From positions 434,001 through 498,000 of the forward strand of contig NZ_QFFF01000001.1 in NCBI RefSeq assembly GCF_003129465.1: a DNA stretch of 64,000 bases. The letters are read 5' to 3'. The notes below the pieces were generated by a model. It saw only the letters and a program-made list of their open reading frames with translations, had not been told where the DNA came from and made no database searches. Each line of letters begins with the position of its first letter. Position 1 is the stretch's first letter. Shown here piece after piece: positions 1 to 7,702 of this stretch. Source of the DNA: Sphingosinicella humi (GTDB lineage Bacteria > Pseudomonadota > Alphaproteobacteria > Sphingomonadales > Sphingomonadaceae). Position numbers and translations under genes: made by a program.

Positions 1-1400
1 TCGACGCCGAACTGGTCGAACGGATTGATGCCGAGCAGCACCGCATTCGCGAAGGTGCGATGCTCGTAGAAGGCGATGAGTGCACCAAGCGTGCGTGCAT
101 CGACGCGGTCGAGGAGGATCGTCGTCGAGGGCCGGTCGCCGGGGTAGCTGCGCGCCGGATCGTCCGCCTCCCGGCCCGCCATGAGCGCCGCGGCCTGCGC
201 GAAGCAGTTGATAAGGAGCTGGCGATGGTGGTCGAAGGCGAGGCCGTGTTCCGGCTCGATCGCGGCGACGAACTCGACCGGCACCAGATGCGTGCCCTGA
301 TGGAGGAGCTGGAAGACGGCATGCTGTGCATCAGTGCCGACGCCGCCCCAGACGATCGGCGAAGTGGCGCGGCTGACGGGCTTTCCATCCGAGGTCACGT
401 TCTTGCCGTTCGATTCCATTTCGAGCTGCTGCAGATAGGCCGGGAGCAGGCGCAGCCGCTCGTCATAGGCGAACACGGCGCGCGTCTCGGCAGCGCGGAG
501 GTTCGCATAATAGCGATCGACGAAGGCGGCGAGGATGGGCGCGTTCTCGGCCAGGGGCGCCAGGCGGAAATGCCGATCCATCGCGGCGGCGCCTTCGAGC
601 AGCTCCTCGAACGCTTCCCAGCCTAGCGCCAGCGCGATGGGGAAGCCGATGGACGACCAGAGCGAGTAGCGGCCGCCCACCGTCTCGGCGAAAGGTAGGA
701 TGCGGGTCTCGTCGACGCCGAACTCCACGGCTTTATCGGGATTGGCGGTCAGCGCGACGATGCGGCCATAAGGGTCATCAACCCCCGACTCCTGCATCCA
801 GAGCAGCGCCGATTGGGCGTTGAGCATCGTCTCGGAGGTGGTGAAGGTCTTCGACGCGATGACCAGAAGGGTGGTCTGCGGATCGAAGCGGCCGAGCGCG
901 GCTTCGAGGGCCGCGCCGTCGACATTCGAGACCACAGCCGTCTCATAGCGCTGTTCGTCGCGGCCGAGCGCGTCGATCAGGAAATCGGGGCCAAGCGCGG
1001 AACCCCCGATGCCGATGTGGAGGATCGATCGGATCGGCCCGAACGCCTCCGCCTCGATCGCGTCGATCAGGGCGCGCATGCGCGCGTGGAAGCCCTGGGC
1101 GCGGGCGACGCTCTCGGGCGCCCCCTGCCCCCGCTCCGCCGTATGCTCCGCCGCCCGGCCTTCGGTGACATTGACGGTCTTGCCGGAGAAAAGCGCCTCT
1201 CGGGCGCCGGCCAGATCGCGCGTTTCGGCCAGGGTTTCGAAGCCGGCGAGCAATGTCTCGCTCAAATGGGTTTTCGAAAAGTCGAAGCGGATGCCCGCCT
1301 CCTCGACGGACAGGCGCGCGAGGCGATCGGGTTCGGACTCGAACAGGGTGCTGAGCGGCTGGACCTCGGCCTCTTCCAGCGGCTTCCATGCGTCCTTCAT
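1..1400 (-). CDS. pgi: Glucose-6-phosphate isomerase, 3' end outside window
   Basis: Interconverts glucose-6-phosphate and fructose-6-phosphate in the cytoplasm. Reading leftward from the ATG at 1400, the frame stays open to base 1, giving 466 codons. The product begins MKDAWKPLEEAEVQPL and carries the sugar-phosphate-binding run SKTFTTSETM, the family signature around GGRYSLWSSIGFP, the catalytic-region motif MESNGK and a conserved histidine in LLHQGTHLVPVEF. A strong AGGAGG ribosome site sits about seven bases before the ATG. The last part of the gene lies off the left edge. It is divergent from the MarR gene and shares a short intergenic region with it. Confidence 0.95.
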   Translation of the reverse strand, partial: MKDAWKPLEEAEVQPLSTLFESEPDRLARLSVEEAGIRFDFSKTHLSETLLAGFETLAETRDLAGAREALFSGKTVNVTEGRAAEHTAERGQGAPESVARAQGFHARMRALIDAIEAEAFGPIRSILHIGIGGSALGPDFLIDALGRDEQRYETAVVSNVDGAALEAALGRFDPQTTLLVIASKTFTTSETMLNAQSALLWMQESGVDDPYGRIVALTANPDKAVEFGVDETRILPFAETVGGRYSLWSSIGFPIALALGWEAFEELLEGAAAMDRHFRLAPLAENAPILAAFVDRYYANLRAAETRAVFAYDERLRLLPAYLQQLEMESNGKNVTSDGKPVSRATSPIVWGGVGTDAQHAVFQLLHQGTHLVPVEFVAAIEPEHGLAFDHHRQLLINCFAQAAALMAGREADDPARSYPGDRPSTTILLDRVDARTLGALIAFYEHRTFANAVLLGINPFDQFGV

Positions 1401-1473
1401 TCGCTTTCCTCCTGTTCTGGCGGTCTATCTAGGGATGCTTCGCGGCAATGCCAATTGACGCTATCGCCGATAG

Positions 1474-1485
1474 GTGTAATTACAC
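1474..1485. promoter_or_regulatory. Perfect 12-bp palindrome, probable MarR operator
   Basis: GTGTAATTACAC is its own reverse complement and is AT-rich in a GC-rich setting. It ends four bases before the proposed marR start and lies in the pgi/marR divergent spacer. MarR-family dimers commonly autoregulate through such sites; binding here is inferred. Confidence 0.6.
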
Positions 1486-1489
1486 GCTT

Positions 1490-1903
1490 ATGCTCAGCAC
1501 GCTCTGCGCCTGCAACAAGCTCCGCCGCTCGGCCCGTATCGTCAGCGCGCTCTACGATGAGGCACTGGCGCCGTCCGGGCTGACGGTCGCGCAATTCTCC
1601 CTGCTGCGGATGCTTCAGCGTGCCGGCCCGTCCTCGCTCAGCGAATTCGCCGAGGCGAGCGGTTACGACCGCACCACACTCAACCGCACCCTGGCGCCGC
1701 TGGAGGCGAAGGGGCTGGTCGAGTCCAAGCCCGGCAAGGACCGGCGCAGCCGTATCGTCGCCATCACCGGCGAGGCGACGCAGGCGATGCGCCGGGCCCA
1801 ACCGCATTGGGAAGAGGCGCAGGCGCGGATCGAGGCCGCGCTCGGGCCCGACCACGGCAAATTGTTCGAGATGCTGGACCGGATCGAGGAGATGCGGGCA
1901 TGA
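1490..1903 (+). CDS. MarR family winged-helix transcriptional regulator
   Basis: A 137-aa cytoplasmic DNA-binding protein. The central winged helix-turn-helix is visible as LTVAQFSLLRMLQRAG, then the recognition-helix region SGYDRTTLNRTLAPLEAKGLV, then the basic wing KPGKDRRSRIVAIT, with a helical C-terminus for dimerisation. I chose the ATG at 1490 (MLSTLCACNKLRR) over the upstream ATG at 1448, because the longer start would place the GTGTAATTACAC palindrome inside the coding region. It overlaps the MFS gene by four bases (ATGA), so it probably controls that transporter. Ligand unknown. CACNKLRRSAR near the N-terminus holds two cysteines, which could make it redox responsive, but this is speculative. 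Confidence 0.85.
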   Translation: MLSTLCACNKLRRSARIVSALYDEALAPSGLTVAQFSLLRMLQRAGPSSLSEFAEASGYDRTTLNRTLAPLEAKGLVESKPGKDRRSRIVAITGEATQAMRRAQPHWEEAQARIEAALGPDHGKLFEMLDRIEEMRA

Positions 1904-3102
1904 CCATGCGCAGGCCCTGGATCGTCATCCTTTCGGCGGCCCTGATCGTCACGCTCGCCATGGGCGTGCGCCAGTCCTTCGGCCTGTTCATGCCCCAGAT
2001 GAGCATGGCGCTCGACATCGGCCGCGAGACGTTCGGGCTGGCGGTGGCCATCCAGAATCTGCTGTTCGGCCTCACCCAGCCCTTCGTCGGCGCCATCGCC
2101 GATCGGCACGGCGCCGGCCGCGTCGTCTTCTGGGGCGCGCTCGTCTATGTCTCCGGCCTCGCCCTTGCCGCCTGGACGGGAAGCGCGCTCGGCCTGCACC
2201 TCTCCTTCGGCCTGCTCATCGGTCTTGCGATGGCGGCGACCACCTTTGTCGTCGTGCTCGGCGCCGTCGGCCGAGTGGTCGCGCCGGAGCGCCGGACCCT
2301 CGCCTTCGGCATCGTCACCGCCGGCGGATCGCTCGGCCAGTTCCTGGTCGTGCCCGGCGCGCAGATGCTGATCGGCGAGCTCGGCTATCGGATAGCGCTG
2401 ATCGTGCTGGCCGGTGTGGTCGCGCTGATCGCCCTTCTCGCGCTCGGCGTCGCCGGGCGGCCGGAGGGCGGGCCCGACGGGGGACCGAGTCAGTCCCTCG
2501 GCGCCGCCTTGCGCGAAGCGGCCGGACATCGCGGCTATTGGCTGCTCAACGCCGGCTTCTTCGTCTGCGGTTTCCAGCTGGTCTTCATCGCCACCCATTT
2601 TCCCGCCTATCTGACGGATAACGGCCTTGGCCTCGCCGTCGGCGCCCAGTCGCTCGCGCTCATCGGCCTGTTTAACATCTTCGGCTCTTACATTTTCGGC
2701 CTGTCCGGCGATTATCTGCGCAAGAAATATGTGTTGAGCGGCATCTATGCGGTGCGCGGGCTCGTCATCCTGCTGTTCCTCGCCCTGCCGTTGACGCCTG
2801 CGAGCGCCCTCGTCTTCGCTTCTGTGATGGGCTTCCTCTGGCTCGGCACGGTGCCGCTCACCAGCGGCCTCGTCGGCCAGATATTCGGGGTCCGCTATCT
2901 CTCTACCCTCTACGGCATCGTCTTCATGAGCCATCAGCTGGGGAGCTTCTTCGGCGCCTGGCTCGGCGGGCTCATCTACGACCGGAGCGGGTCCTACGAC
3001 GCGGCCTGGGCCGCCGCGATCGGGCTGGGCTTCGTCGCCGCCATCCTGCACCTTCCCATCAGCGACCGACCGGTCGCGCGGCTGGAGCCCACCCCGGCAT
3101 GA
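1900..3102 (+). CDS. MFS transporter
   Basis: A 400-aa integral inner-membrane protein of the major facilitator superfamily. About twelve hydrophobic segments are visible, with the loop-2-like motif GAIADRHGAGRVVFWGA after the second or third segment. The early segment LAMGVRQSFGLFMPQMS resembles MFS members related to monocarboxylate or oxalate/formate carriers. The ATG at 1900 overlaps the marR stop (ATGA), so the two are translationally coupled. The coupling and the upstream palindrome suggest induction by a substrate or toxic compound sensed by MarR. The transported substrate cannot be read from sequence. Confidence 0.88.
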   Translation: MTMRRPWIVILSAALIVTLAMGVRQSFGLFMPQMSMALDIGRETFGLAVAIQNLLFGLTQPFVGAIADRHGAGRVVFWGALVYVSGLALAAWTGSALGLHLSFGLLIGLAMAATTFVVVLGAVGRVVAPERRTLAFGIVTAGGSLGQFLVVPGAQMLIGELGYRIALIVLAGVVALIALLALGVAGRPEGGPDGGPSQSLGAALREAAGHRGYWLLNAGFFVCGFQLVFIATHFPAYLTDNGLGLAVGAQSLALIGLFNIFGSYIFGLSGDYLRKKYVLSGIYAVRGLVILLFLALPLTPASALVFASVMGFLWLGTVPLTSGLVGQIFGVRYLSTLYGIVFMSHQLGSFFGAWLGGLIYDRSGSYDAAWAAAIGLGFVAAILHLPISDRPVARLEPTPA

Positions 3103-3218
3103 AGCGCCACCTCCTGCTGCTCGCCGCTGTGGCGCCGCTGCTCGTGGGCGGCGCCTGGCTCTGGCGCGACCAGGGGACGATGATCGCGCTCGGCGAGTTC
3201 GTCGCCTCGTGCTTCTAG
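3099..3218 (+). CDS. Small hypothetical membrane protein (39 aa)
   Basis: Starts with an ATG overlapping the MFS stop codon (ATGA) and encodes MKRHLLLLAAVAPLLVGG followed by AWLWRDQGTMIALGEFVASCF. One N-terminal hydrophobic segment of about 15 residues follows a short basic head, so it is either a small membrane protein or an exported peptide. Its four-base overlap with the transporter implies co-translation and a possible role with it. No family is recognised. Its reality rests on the overlap and reading-frame composition. Confidence 0.55.
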   Translation: MKRHLLLLAAVAPLLVGGAWLWRDQGTMIALGEFVASCF

Positions 3219-3296
3219 CGTCGGTAGCCGGCCCCATCGAGGAACAGATCGCCTGATCGCTTGACCGGCCCCGCCGCCCAAGCGAAAGCAGCGTCG

Positions 3297-4142
3297 ATGG
3301 ACAGCGAAACCCGCCTCGAGACCCGCTCTTCGGCGCCGCCCGCGGAAAGGAAGAAGGAGGGGTTTCGCGAGACGACGCGCTTCCTCCTCCTGCTGTTCGT
3401 CTTCGCGCTGGTCCTGAGGAGCTTCATCGTCGCACCCTTCAGTATCCCGTCGGGATCGATGCTGCCGACGATGATGATCGGCGACTATCTGTTCGTCGCC
3501 AAATGGCCTTACGGCTATTCGCGCTTCAGTCTGCCGTTCGGCCTCGGCAGCTTCGACGGCCGCATCCTCGCCGACGCGCCGGAGCGGGGCGACATCGCCG
3601 TGTTCCGCTATCCCGGCGGCGGCGACGACGATTATGTGAAGCGCGTCATCGGTCTTCCCGGCGACACGGTCCAGATGAAGGACGGGGCGCTGTGGCTGAA
3701 CGGGACGGAAGTGCCGCGCGTCCGCGTCGCCGATTGGCTGATGCCGATCACCCCCAACAGCCCCTGCCGCACCGTCGATCCCGAGGCCGCCCGCGTGGTG
3801 GAAGATGAGGACGGCAACCGCTTCTGCGCCTATGAGCGCTATCGCGAGACGCTCCCGGGCGGCGAATCCTACTACATATTGGACCAGATCGACGGCATCG
3901 CCGACGACACGCCGCTCCACGTCGTCCCGGAAGGCCATTATTTCATGATGGGGGACAATCGCGACGACAGCCTCGACAGCCGCTTCTCGCTCGCTGCCGA
4001 GGGCGTCGGTTATCTTCCCCACGACTATCTGATCGGCGAGGCGATGATCGTGTTCTTCTCGACCGACGGCGCGGCCGAATGGCTGAAACCCTGGACCTGG
4101 ATTTCGGCCGCGCGCTGGGACCGGATCGGGGAGACCTTCTAA
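3297..4142 (+). CDS. lepB: Signal peptidase I
   Basis: A 281-aa inner-membrane serine/lysine protease that cleaves signal peptides from exported proteins. One N-terminal transmembrane segment (about residues 29-47) is followed by box B IPSGSMLPTM with catalytic Ser54, the catalytic lysine Lys115 in DYVKRVIGLPGD, and the late signature MMGDNRDDSLDSR. The ATG at 3297 gives a short basic cytoplasmic head; an in-frame upstream extension has no family support. It is three bases from rnc, in a lepB-rnc-era operon typical of proteobacteria. An insertion around residues 140-190 with cysteines (SPCRTV, NRFCAYERY) matches the disulfide-containing subfamily. Confidence 0.96.
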   Translation: MDSETRLETRSSAPPAERKKEGFRETTRFLLLLFVFALVLRSFIVAPFSIPSGSMLPTMMIGDYLFVAKWPYGYSRFSLPFGLGSFDGRILADAPERGDIAVFRYPGGGDDDYVKRVIGLPGDTVQMKDGALWLNGTEVPRVRVADWLMPITPNSPCRTVDPEAARVVEDEDGNRFCAYERYRETLPGGESYYILDQIDGIADDTPLHVVPEGHYFMMGDNRDDSLDSRFSLAAEGVGYLPHDYLIGEAMIVFFSTDGAAEWLKPWTWISAARWDRIGETF

Positions 4143-4144
4143 GC

Positions 4145-4816
4145 ATGAGTAGCGCCGAAGGGATCGCCGACTGGGTCGAGCAGACGCTCGGCCACCGCCC
4201 GGCCGACGCCGCCTTGTTCAAGCGGGCCCTCACCCATGGCAGCCGGGGCGACGAACATTATCAGCGTCTGGAGTTCCTCGGCGACCGCGTGCTCGGCCTC
4301 GTCATGGCGAGCTGGCTCTACGAGCTGTTCCCGGAGGAGCCGGAGGGCAAGCTCTCGCGCCGATTCAACAGCCTCGTCTCGCGCGAAACCTGCGCGGAGG
4401 TGGCGCGAGCGTTCGGCGTCGGCGGGCATGTCATCCTCGGCAAGCAGGCTCGCGACGATGGCGCCGCCGACAGCGACAATGTGCTGGGCGACGTCGTCGA
4501 GGCATTGATCGGCGCGCTCTACCTTGAAGCGGGGCTCGACAAGGCCACCGCCTTCGTCCGACGGGCTTGGGCAGATCGCCTGAGGCAGGACGACCAGGCC
4601 CCCAAGCACCCCAAATCCGCCCTCCAGGAATGGGCGGCGGCGAACAACCGGCGCCCGCCGGCCTACGAGCTCAAGGGTCGCTCGGGGCCGCACCATGCCC
4701 CGAGATTCATTGTCGAGGTGGCGATCAAGGGTGTCGGCGAGGCGAGCGCCGAGGGCTTGTCCAAACAGGAGGCCGAGACGGCCGCCGCCAAGGCGCTGCT
4801 GGAGAAACTGACATGA
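4145..4816 (+). CDS. rnc: Ribonuclease III
   Basis: A 223-aa double-strand-specific endoribonuclease that processes rRNA precursors and structured mRNAs. The RNase III signature LEFLGDRVLG is at residues 42-51, and the second acidic metal-binding site is in GDVVEALIGALYLE. A C-terminal double-stranded RNA-binding domain (about residues 155-223) ends QEAETAAAKALLEKL. The ATG at 4145 comes just after the lepB stop, and the 3' end overlaps the era start by four bases (ATGA). Length is normal for the family. Confidence 0.96.
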   Translation: MSSAEGIADWVEQTLGHRPADAALFKRALTHGSRGDEHYQRLEFLGDRVLGLVMASWLYELFPEEPEGKLSRRFNSLVSRETCAEVARAFGVGGHVILGKQARDDGAADSDNVLGDVVEALIGALYLEAGLDKATAFVRRAWADRLRQDDQAPKHPKSALQEWAAANNRRPPAYELKGRSGPHHAPRFIVEVAIKGVGEASAEGLSKQEAETAAAKALLEKLT

Positions 4817-5706
4817 CCGAACGTTGCGGCCTGGTCGCCGTGGTGGGCGCGCCCAATGCGGGCAAGTCGACGCTCGTCAATGCGCTGGTGGGCCAGAAGG
4901 TCGCCATCGTCAGCCCCAAGGCGCAGACCACGCGCGTCCGCCTGATGGGCATCGCCATCCAAGGCGAGGCGCAGATATTGCTGCTCGACACGCCCGGCAT
5001 CTTCGCGCCGCGGCGGCGCCTCGACCGGGCGATGGTGGCGGCCGCCTGGGGCGGCGCGCAGGACGCGGACCTGATCGCCCTGGTGATCGACGCCAAGACG
5101 GGTTTCTCGACGCGGATCGAGGAGATGCTCGATACGCTGAAGGGCCGCCGCGAGCCGAAGATCCTCGTCCTCAACAAGGTCGACGTGACAGCCAAGGAGG
5201 AGTTGCTGACACTCACCGCACGGCTTAGCGAGCGGCTCGATTTCGAGGAGATCTTCATGGTTTCCGCGACCACCGGCGACGGCGTCGGCGACCTCAAATC
5301 CGCCCTCGCCGCGCGCATGCCGGAAGGCCCTTGGCACTTCCCGGAGGAGCAGGTCTCCGATGCCACCGACCGCATGCTCGCCGCCGAAGTCACCCGCGAG
5401 CAGCTCTACCACCAGCTCCACGCCGAACTGCCCTATGCCAGCGCGATCGAGACCGAGAAATATGAGGAGCGGAAGGACGGTTCGGTCGCCATCCACCAGC
5501 AGATCCTCGTGGGCCGCCCCACGCAAAGGGCGATCGTGCTGGGCAAGGGCGGCGCCCGCATCCGCGAAATCGGCGCCGCCGCCCGCCAGGAGCTGAGCCA
5601 GCTCCTCGGCCGCAAGGTCCACCTCTTCCTGCATGTGAAGGTTAAGCCGGACTGGGAGGAGGATCGGGGGCTCTACCGGGACATCGGCCTGGATTGGGTG
5701 GAGTAG
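4813..5706 (+). CDS. era: GTPase Era
   Basis: A 297-aa GTPase that binds 16S rRNA and assists assembly of the small ribosomal subunit. The P-loop GAPNAGKST is at residues 12-20, followed by the switch region PKAQTTR, the G3 motif DTPGIF and the G4 motif NKVD. The C-terminal KH RNA-binding domain contains VLGKGGARIREIG. It is translationally coupled to rnc by an ATGA overlap, which fits joint use in rRNA maturation. The stop is eleven bases from the convergent toxin gene, with no obvious terminator between them. Confidence 0.97.
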   Translation: MTERCGLVAVVGAPNAGKSTLVNALVGQKVAIVSPKAQTTRVRLMGIAIQGEAQILLLDTPGIFAPRRRLDRAMVAAAWGGAQDADLIALVIDAKTGFSTRIEEMLDTLKGRREPKILVLNKVDVTAKEELLTLTARLSERLDFEEIFMVSATTGDGVGDLKSALAARMPEGPWHFPEEQVSDATDRMLAAEVTREQLYHQLHAELPYASAIETEKYEERKDGSVAIHQQILVGRPTQRAIVLGKGGARIREIGAAARQELSQLLGRKVHLFLHVKVKPDWEEDRGLYRDIGLDWVE

Positions 5707-5716
5707 AAGTCGTCAG

Positions 5717-6013
5717 TCAGTCCGAACCGACGCGTCCTGCCGCTATCTTATAAACCAAGTTGCGGTCGCGCTTTCCCACGGCAACGACAACCACTGTCAC
5801 CGTCTCATCCTCGACACGATAGACGAGCCGATAACCTGCCGATCGAAGCTTGATCTTATAGCATCCTGGCATCCCCGACAGGCGCGAGGCGGGCGCATGC
5901 GGCTGCACCAATCTTTCAACCAGCTTTTTCTTGAACTGCTCCCGCACATTGGAGCCGAGCTTTTCCCATTCCTTGAGCGCGGTCGGCAGAAAGGCGAGCC
6001 TATAGCTCGTCAA
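5717..6013 (-). CDS. RelE/ParE family toxin
   Basis: A 98-aa basic protein with the RelE-like layout: an N-terminal strand MTSYRLAFLPTALKEWEKL, a helical pair, then the strand series GCYKIKLRSAGYRLVYRVEDE and the C-terminal VVVVAVGKRDRNLVY. Members of this branch are ribosome-dependent mRNA interferases. The conserved arginines in KLRSAGYRLVY and the terminal tyrosine favour RelE over the gyrase-targeting ParE branch, but this is inference. It overlaps its antitoxin gene by 14 bases and is transcribed second. Confidence 0.88.
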   Translation of the reverse strand: MTSYRLAFLPTALKEWEKLGSNVREQFKKKLVERLVQPHAPASRLSGMPGCYKIKLRSAGYRLVYRVEDETVTVVVVAVGKRDRNLVYKIAAGRVGSD

Positions 6014-6263
6014 GCGAAACCTCTATCGGGGTTTCACCGGCTCGCTCACGAACCATCGCCGCCAGCTCGATATCCTCAAGTCGGTCGACAAGTTCTTCCC
6101 ATGCTGCCGCGGGCACGAGGTAGGCGGAAGGCGTATTGCGGTTGAGGATAGCGACCGGAAAACCCTCGGCCGCTTCGATTACGGCTGAAGGATTCTTCTT
6201 GAGGTCGCTGATGCTGACGCTCGCCCCGGCGAGAAGCTGATCAAGCAATGGATGTGCGCCCAT
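6000..6263 (-). CDS. RelB/Phd-like antitoxin
   Basis: An 87-aa acidic protein with a prevent-host-death style N-terminus (SVSISDLKKNPSAVIEAAEGFPVAILNRNTPSAYLVPAAAW) for dimerisation and DNA binding, and a C-terminal tail rich in Glu and Asp that would wrap the toxin. Antitoxin first, toxin second, with a 14-base overlap, is the standard order. The pair probably represses its own promoter, in the AT-rich bases just upstream of 6263. Confidence 0.88.
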   Translation of the reverse strand: MGAHPLLDQLLAGASVSISDLKKNPSAVIEAAEGFPVAILNRNTPSAYLVPAAAWEELVDRLEDIELAAMVRERAGETPIEVSLDEL

Positions 6264-6294
6264 GACCTTTTAATAGGGCTTGCAACTGGTCATG

Positions 6295-7293
6295 TCAAGA
6301 AATGGTGAGGACGATCTTTCCCACATGCTGGCTGCTTTCCATTCGCCGGTGGGCGTCGGCGGCGCGTGAGAGTGGGAAAGTGCTGTCGATGACGGGGCGG
6401 ATATGCCCGGCCTCCAAATGCGGCCAGACCTGGCGGCGCAGGTCGTCCGCCACGCTCGATTTGAACTCGACCGAGCGGGGGCGGAGGAGGGAGCCGGTGA
6501 GGGTGAGGCGCTTGGCCATGATCGGCCAGAGCGGGATTTCGGCCTTGGCTCCACGCTGCGCGGCGATGGAGACGTGGCGGCCCTCCTCGGCCAGGCAGGC
6601 GAGGTTGCGCGGGACATAGTCGCCGCCGATCATATCGAGCACCACGGCGACGCCGCTCGGGGCGAGGCGCTTCACCTCCTCGACGAAATCCTGTGTCTTG
6701 TAGTTGATGGCGTGGGCGGCGCCGATCTCCTTCGCGCGGGCGCATTTCTCCTCGGAACCCGCGGTGACGAGGACGGTGAGCCCGAAGACCTTCCCGAGCA
6801 ATATGGCCGTGGTGCCGATGCCGCTCGTGCCGCCGTGGGCGAGGACCGTGTCCCCTTCCCGCGCCCCGCCGCGCTGGAAGAGATTGCTCCAGACGGTGAA
6901 AAAGGTTTCCGGAAGGGCCGCCGCTTCGAGCATGGTGAGCGGTGCCGGCACGGGAAGACATTGTCCGATGGGCGCGGCACAATATTCGGCATAGCCGCCG
7001 CCACCGACAAGGGCGCAGACCTTCTGTCCCGCCATGGCCGAATCGACGTCGTCGCCGACGGCCACGACCTCTCCGGCGATCTCCAGGCCGGGAATGGTCG
7101 GCGCCCCCGTGGGCGGCGGATAAACGCCCATCCGCTGTGCCACGTCCGGCCGATTGACGCCCGCGGCCGCCACTTTCACCAGCACCTCGCCCCGACCGGC
7201 CTTCGGCACCGGTCGCTCCACCAAGGTGAGGACCTCGGGGCCGCCGGGGCCCTCCGGGTCGATCGCGGCCGTGGTGGCTGGAAGGGTGGTCAT
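6295..7293 (-). CDS. NAD(P)H quinone oxidoreductase, PIG3-like
   Basis: A 332-aa member of the medium-chain dehydrogenase/reductase family, zinc-independent quinone oxidoreductase branch. The N-terminal GroES-like domain includes GVNRPDVAQRMGVYPPP, and the cofactor domain holds the glycine motif GGTSGIGTTAILL. VNRPD with YPPP resembles the PIG3/TP53I3 group, which reduces quinones with NADPH. I take the ATG at 7293 (MTTLPATT), which has GGAGAG upstream, over the preceding GTG codon. It is divergent from the DUF1192 gene. Confidence 0.88.
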   Translation of the reverse strand: MTTLPATTAAIDPEGPGGPEVLTLVERPVPKAGRGEVLVKVAAAGVNRPDVAQRMGVYPPPTGAPTIPGLEIAGEVVAVGDDVDSAMAGQKVCALVGGGGYAEYCAAPIGQCLPVPAPLTMLEAAALPETFFTVWSNLFQRGGAREGDTVLAHGGTSGIGTTAILLGKVFGLTVLVTAGSEEKCARAKEIGAAHAINYKTQDFVEEVKRLAPSGVAVVLDMIGGDYVPRNLACLAEEGRHVSIAAQRGAKAEIPLWPIMAKRLTLTGSLLRPRSVEFKSSVADDLRRQVWPHLEAGHIRPVIDSTFPLSRAADAHRRMESSQHVGKIVLTIS

Positions 7294-7376
7294 CACGTCA
7301 CGCTCTCCAAAAGAAATCTGGGGATATTTCGGGGCCGTGATTGACTCAAGCGCGCCATCGGCGGACTCTTCGCGAC

Positions 7377-7574
7377 ATGGATCTGGACGAACTCTTTCCG
7401 GATAAGCCAGGCGACCCGCTGACGCTGCTCGTCAAGCAGGATCTCGATCCGCTGTCGGTCGAGGAGCTTCATGCGCGCATCGCCATCCTCGAAGGCGAAA
7501 TAGCGCGCGTTAAGGCGAAAATTGAAGCCGCCGTTAACCATCGCGCAAGCGCCGACGCGCTATTCAAGAAATGA
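7377..7574 (+). CDS. DUF1192 family small protein
   Basis: A 65-aa protein with the DUF1192 pattern: an acidic start MDLDELFPDKPGDPL, then LDPLSVEELHARIAILEGEIARVKAKIE, a predicted short coiled coil. The family is common in alphaproteobacteria and has no assigned function. The ATG at 7377 was preferred to the longer start at 7341, because the family begins at this acidic segment. Confidence 0.8.
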   Translation: MDLDELFPDKPGDPLTLLVKQDLDPLSVEELHARIAILEGEIARVKAKIEAAVNHRASADALFKK

Positions 7575-7702
7575 AGCAGGCGGGGCAACCGCCGATGACC
7601 TCCGCCGTTAATAGGAGCGAGTCCTTGATGCCCGGACACCCAGCCCCGACATTAAGGATAAGTTGCCCGTGAAAACCCATTGCGGGCCAAAGGAGTAAGT
7701 TA

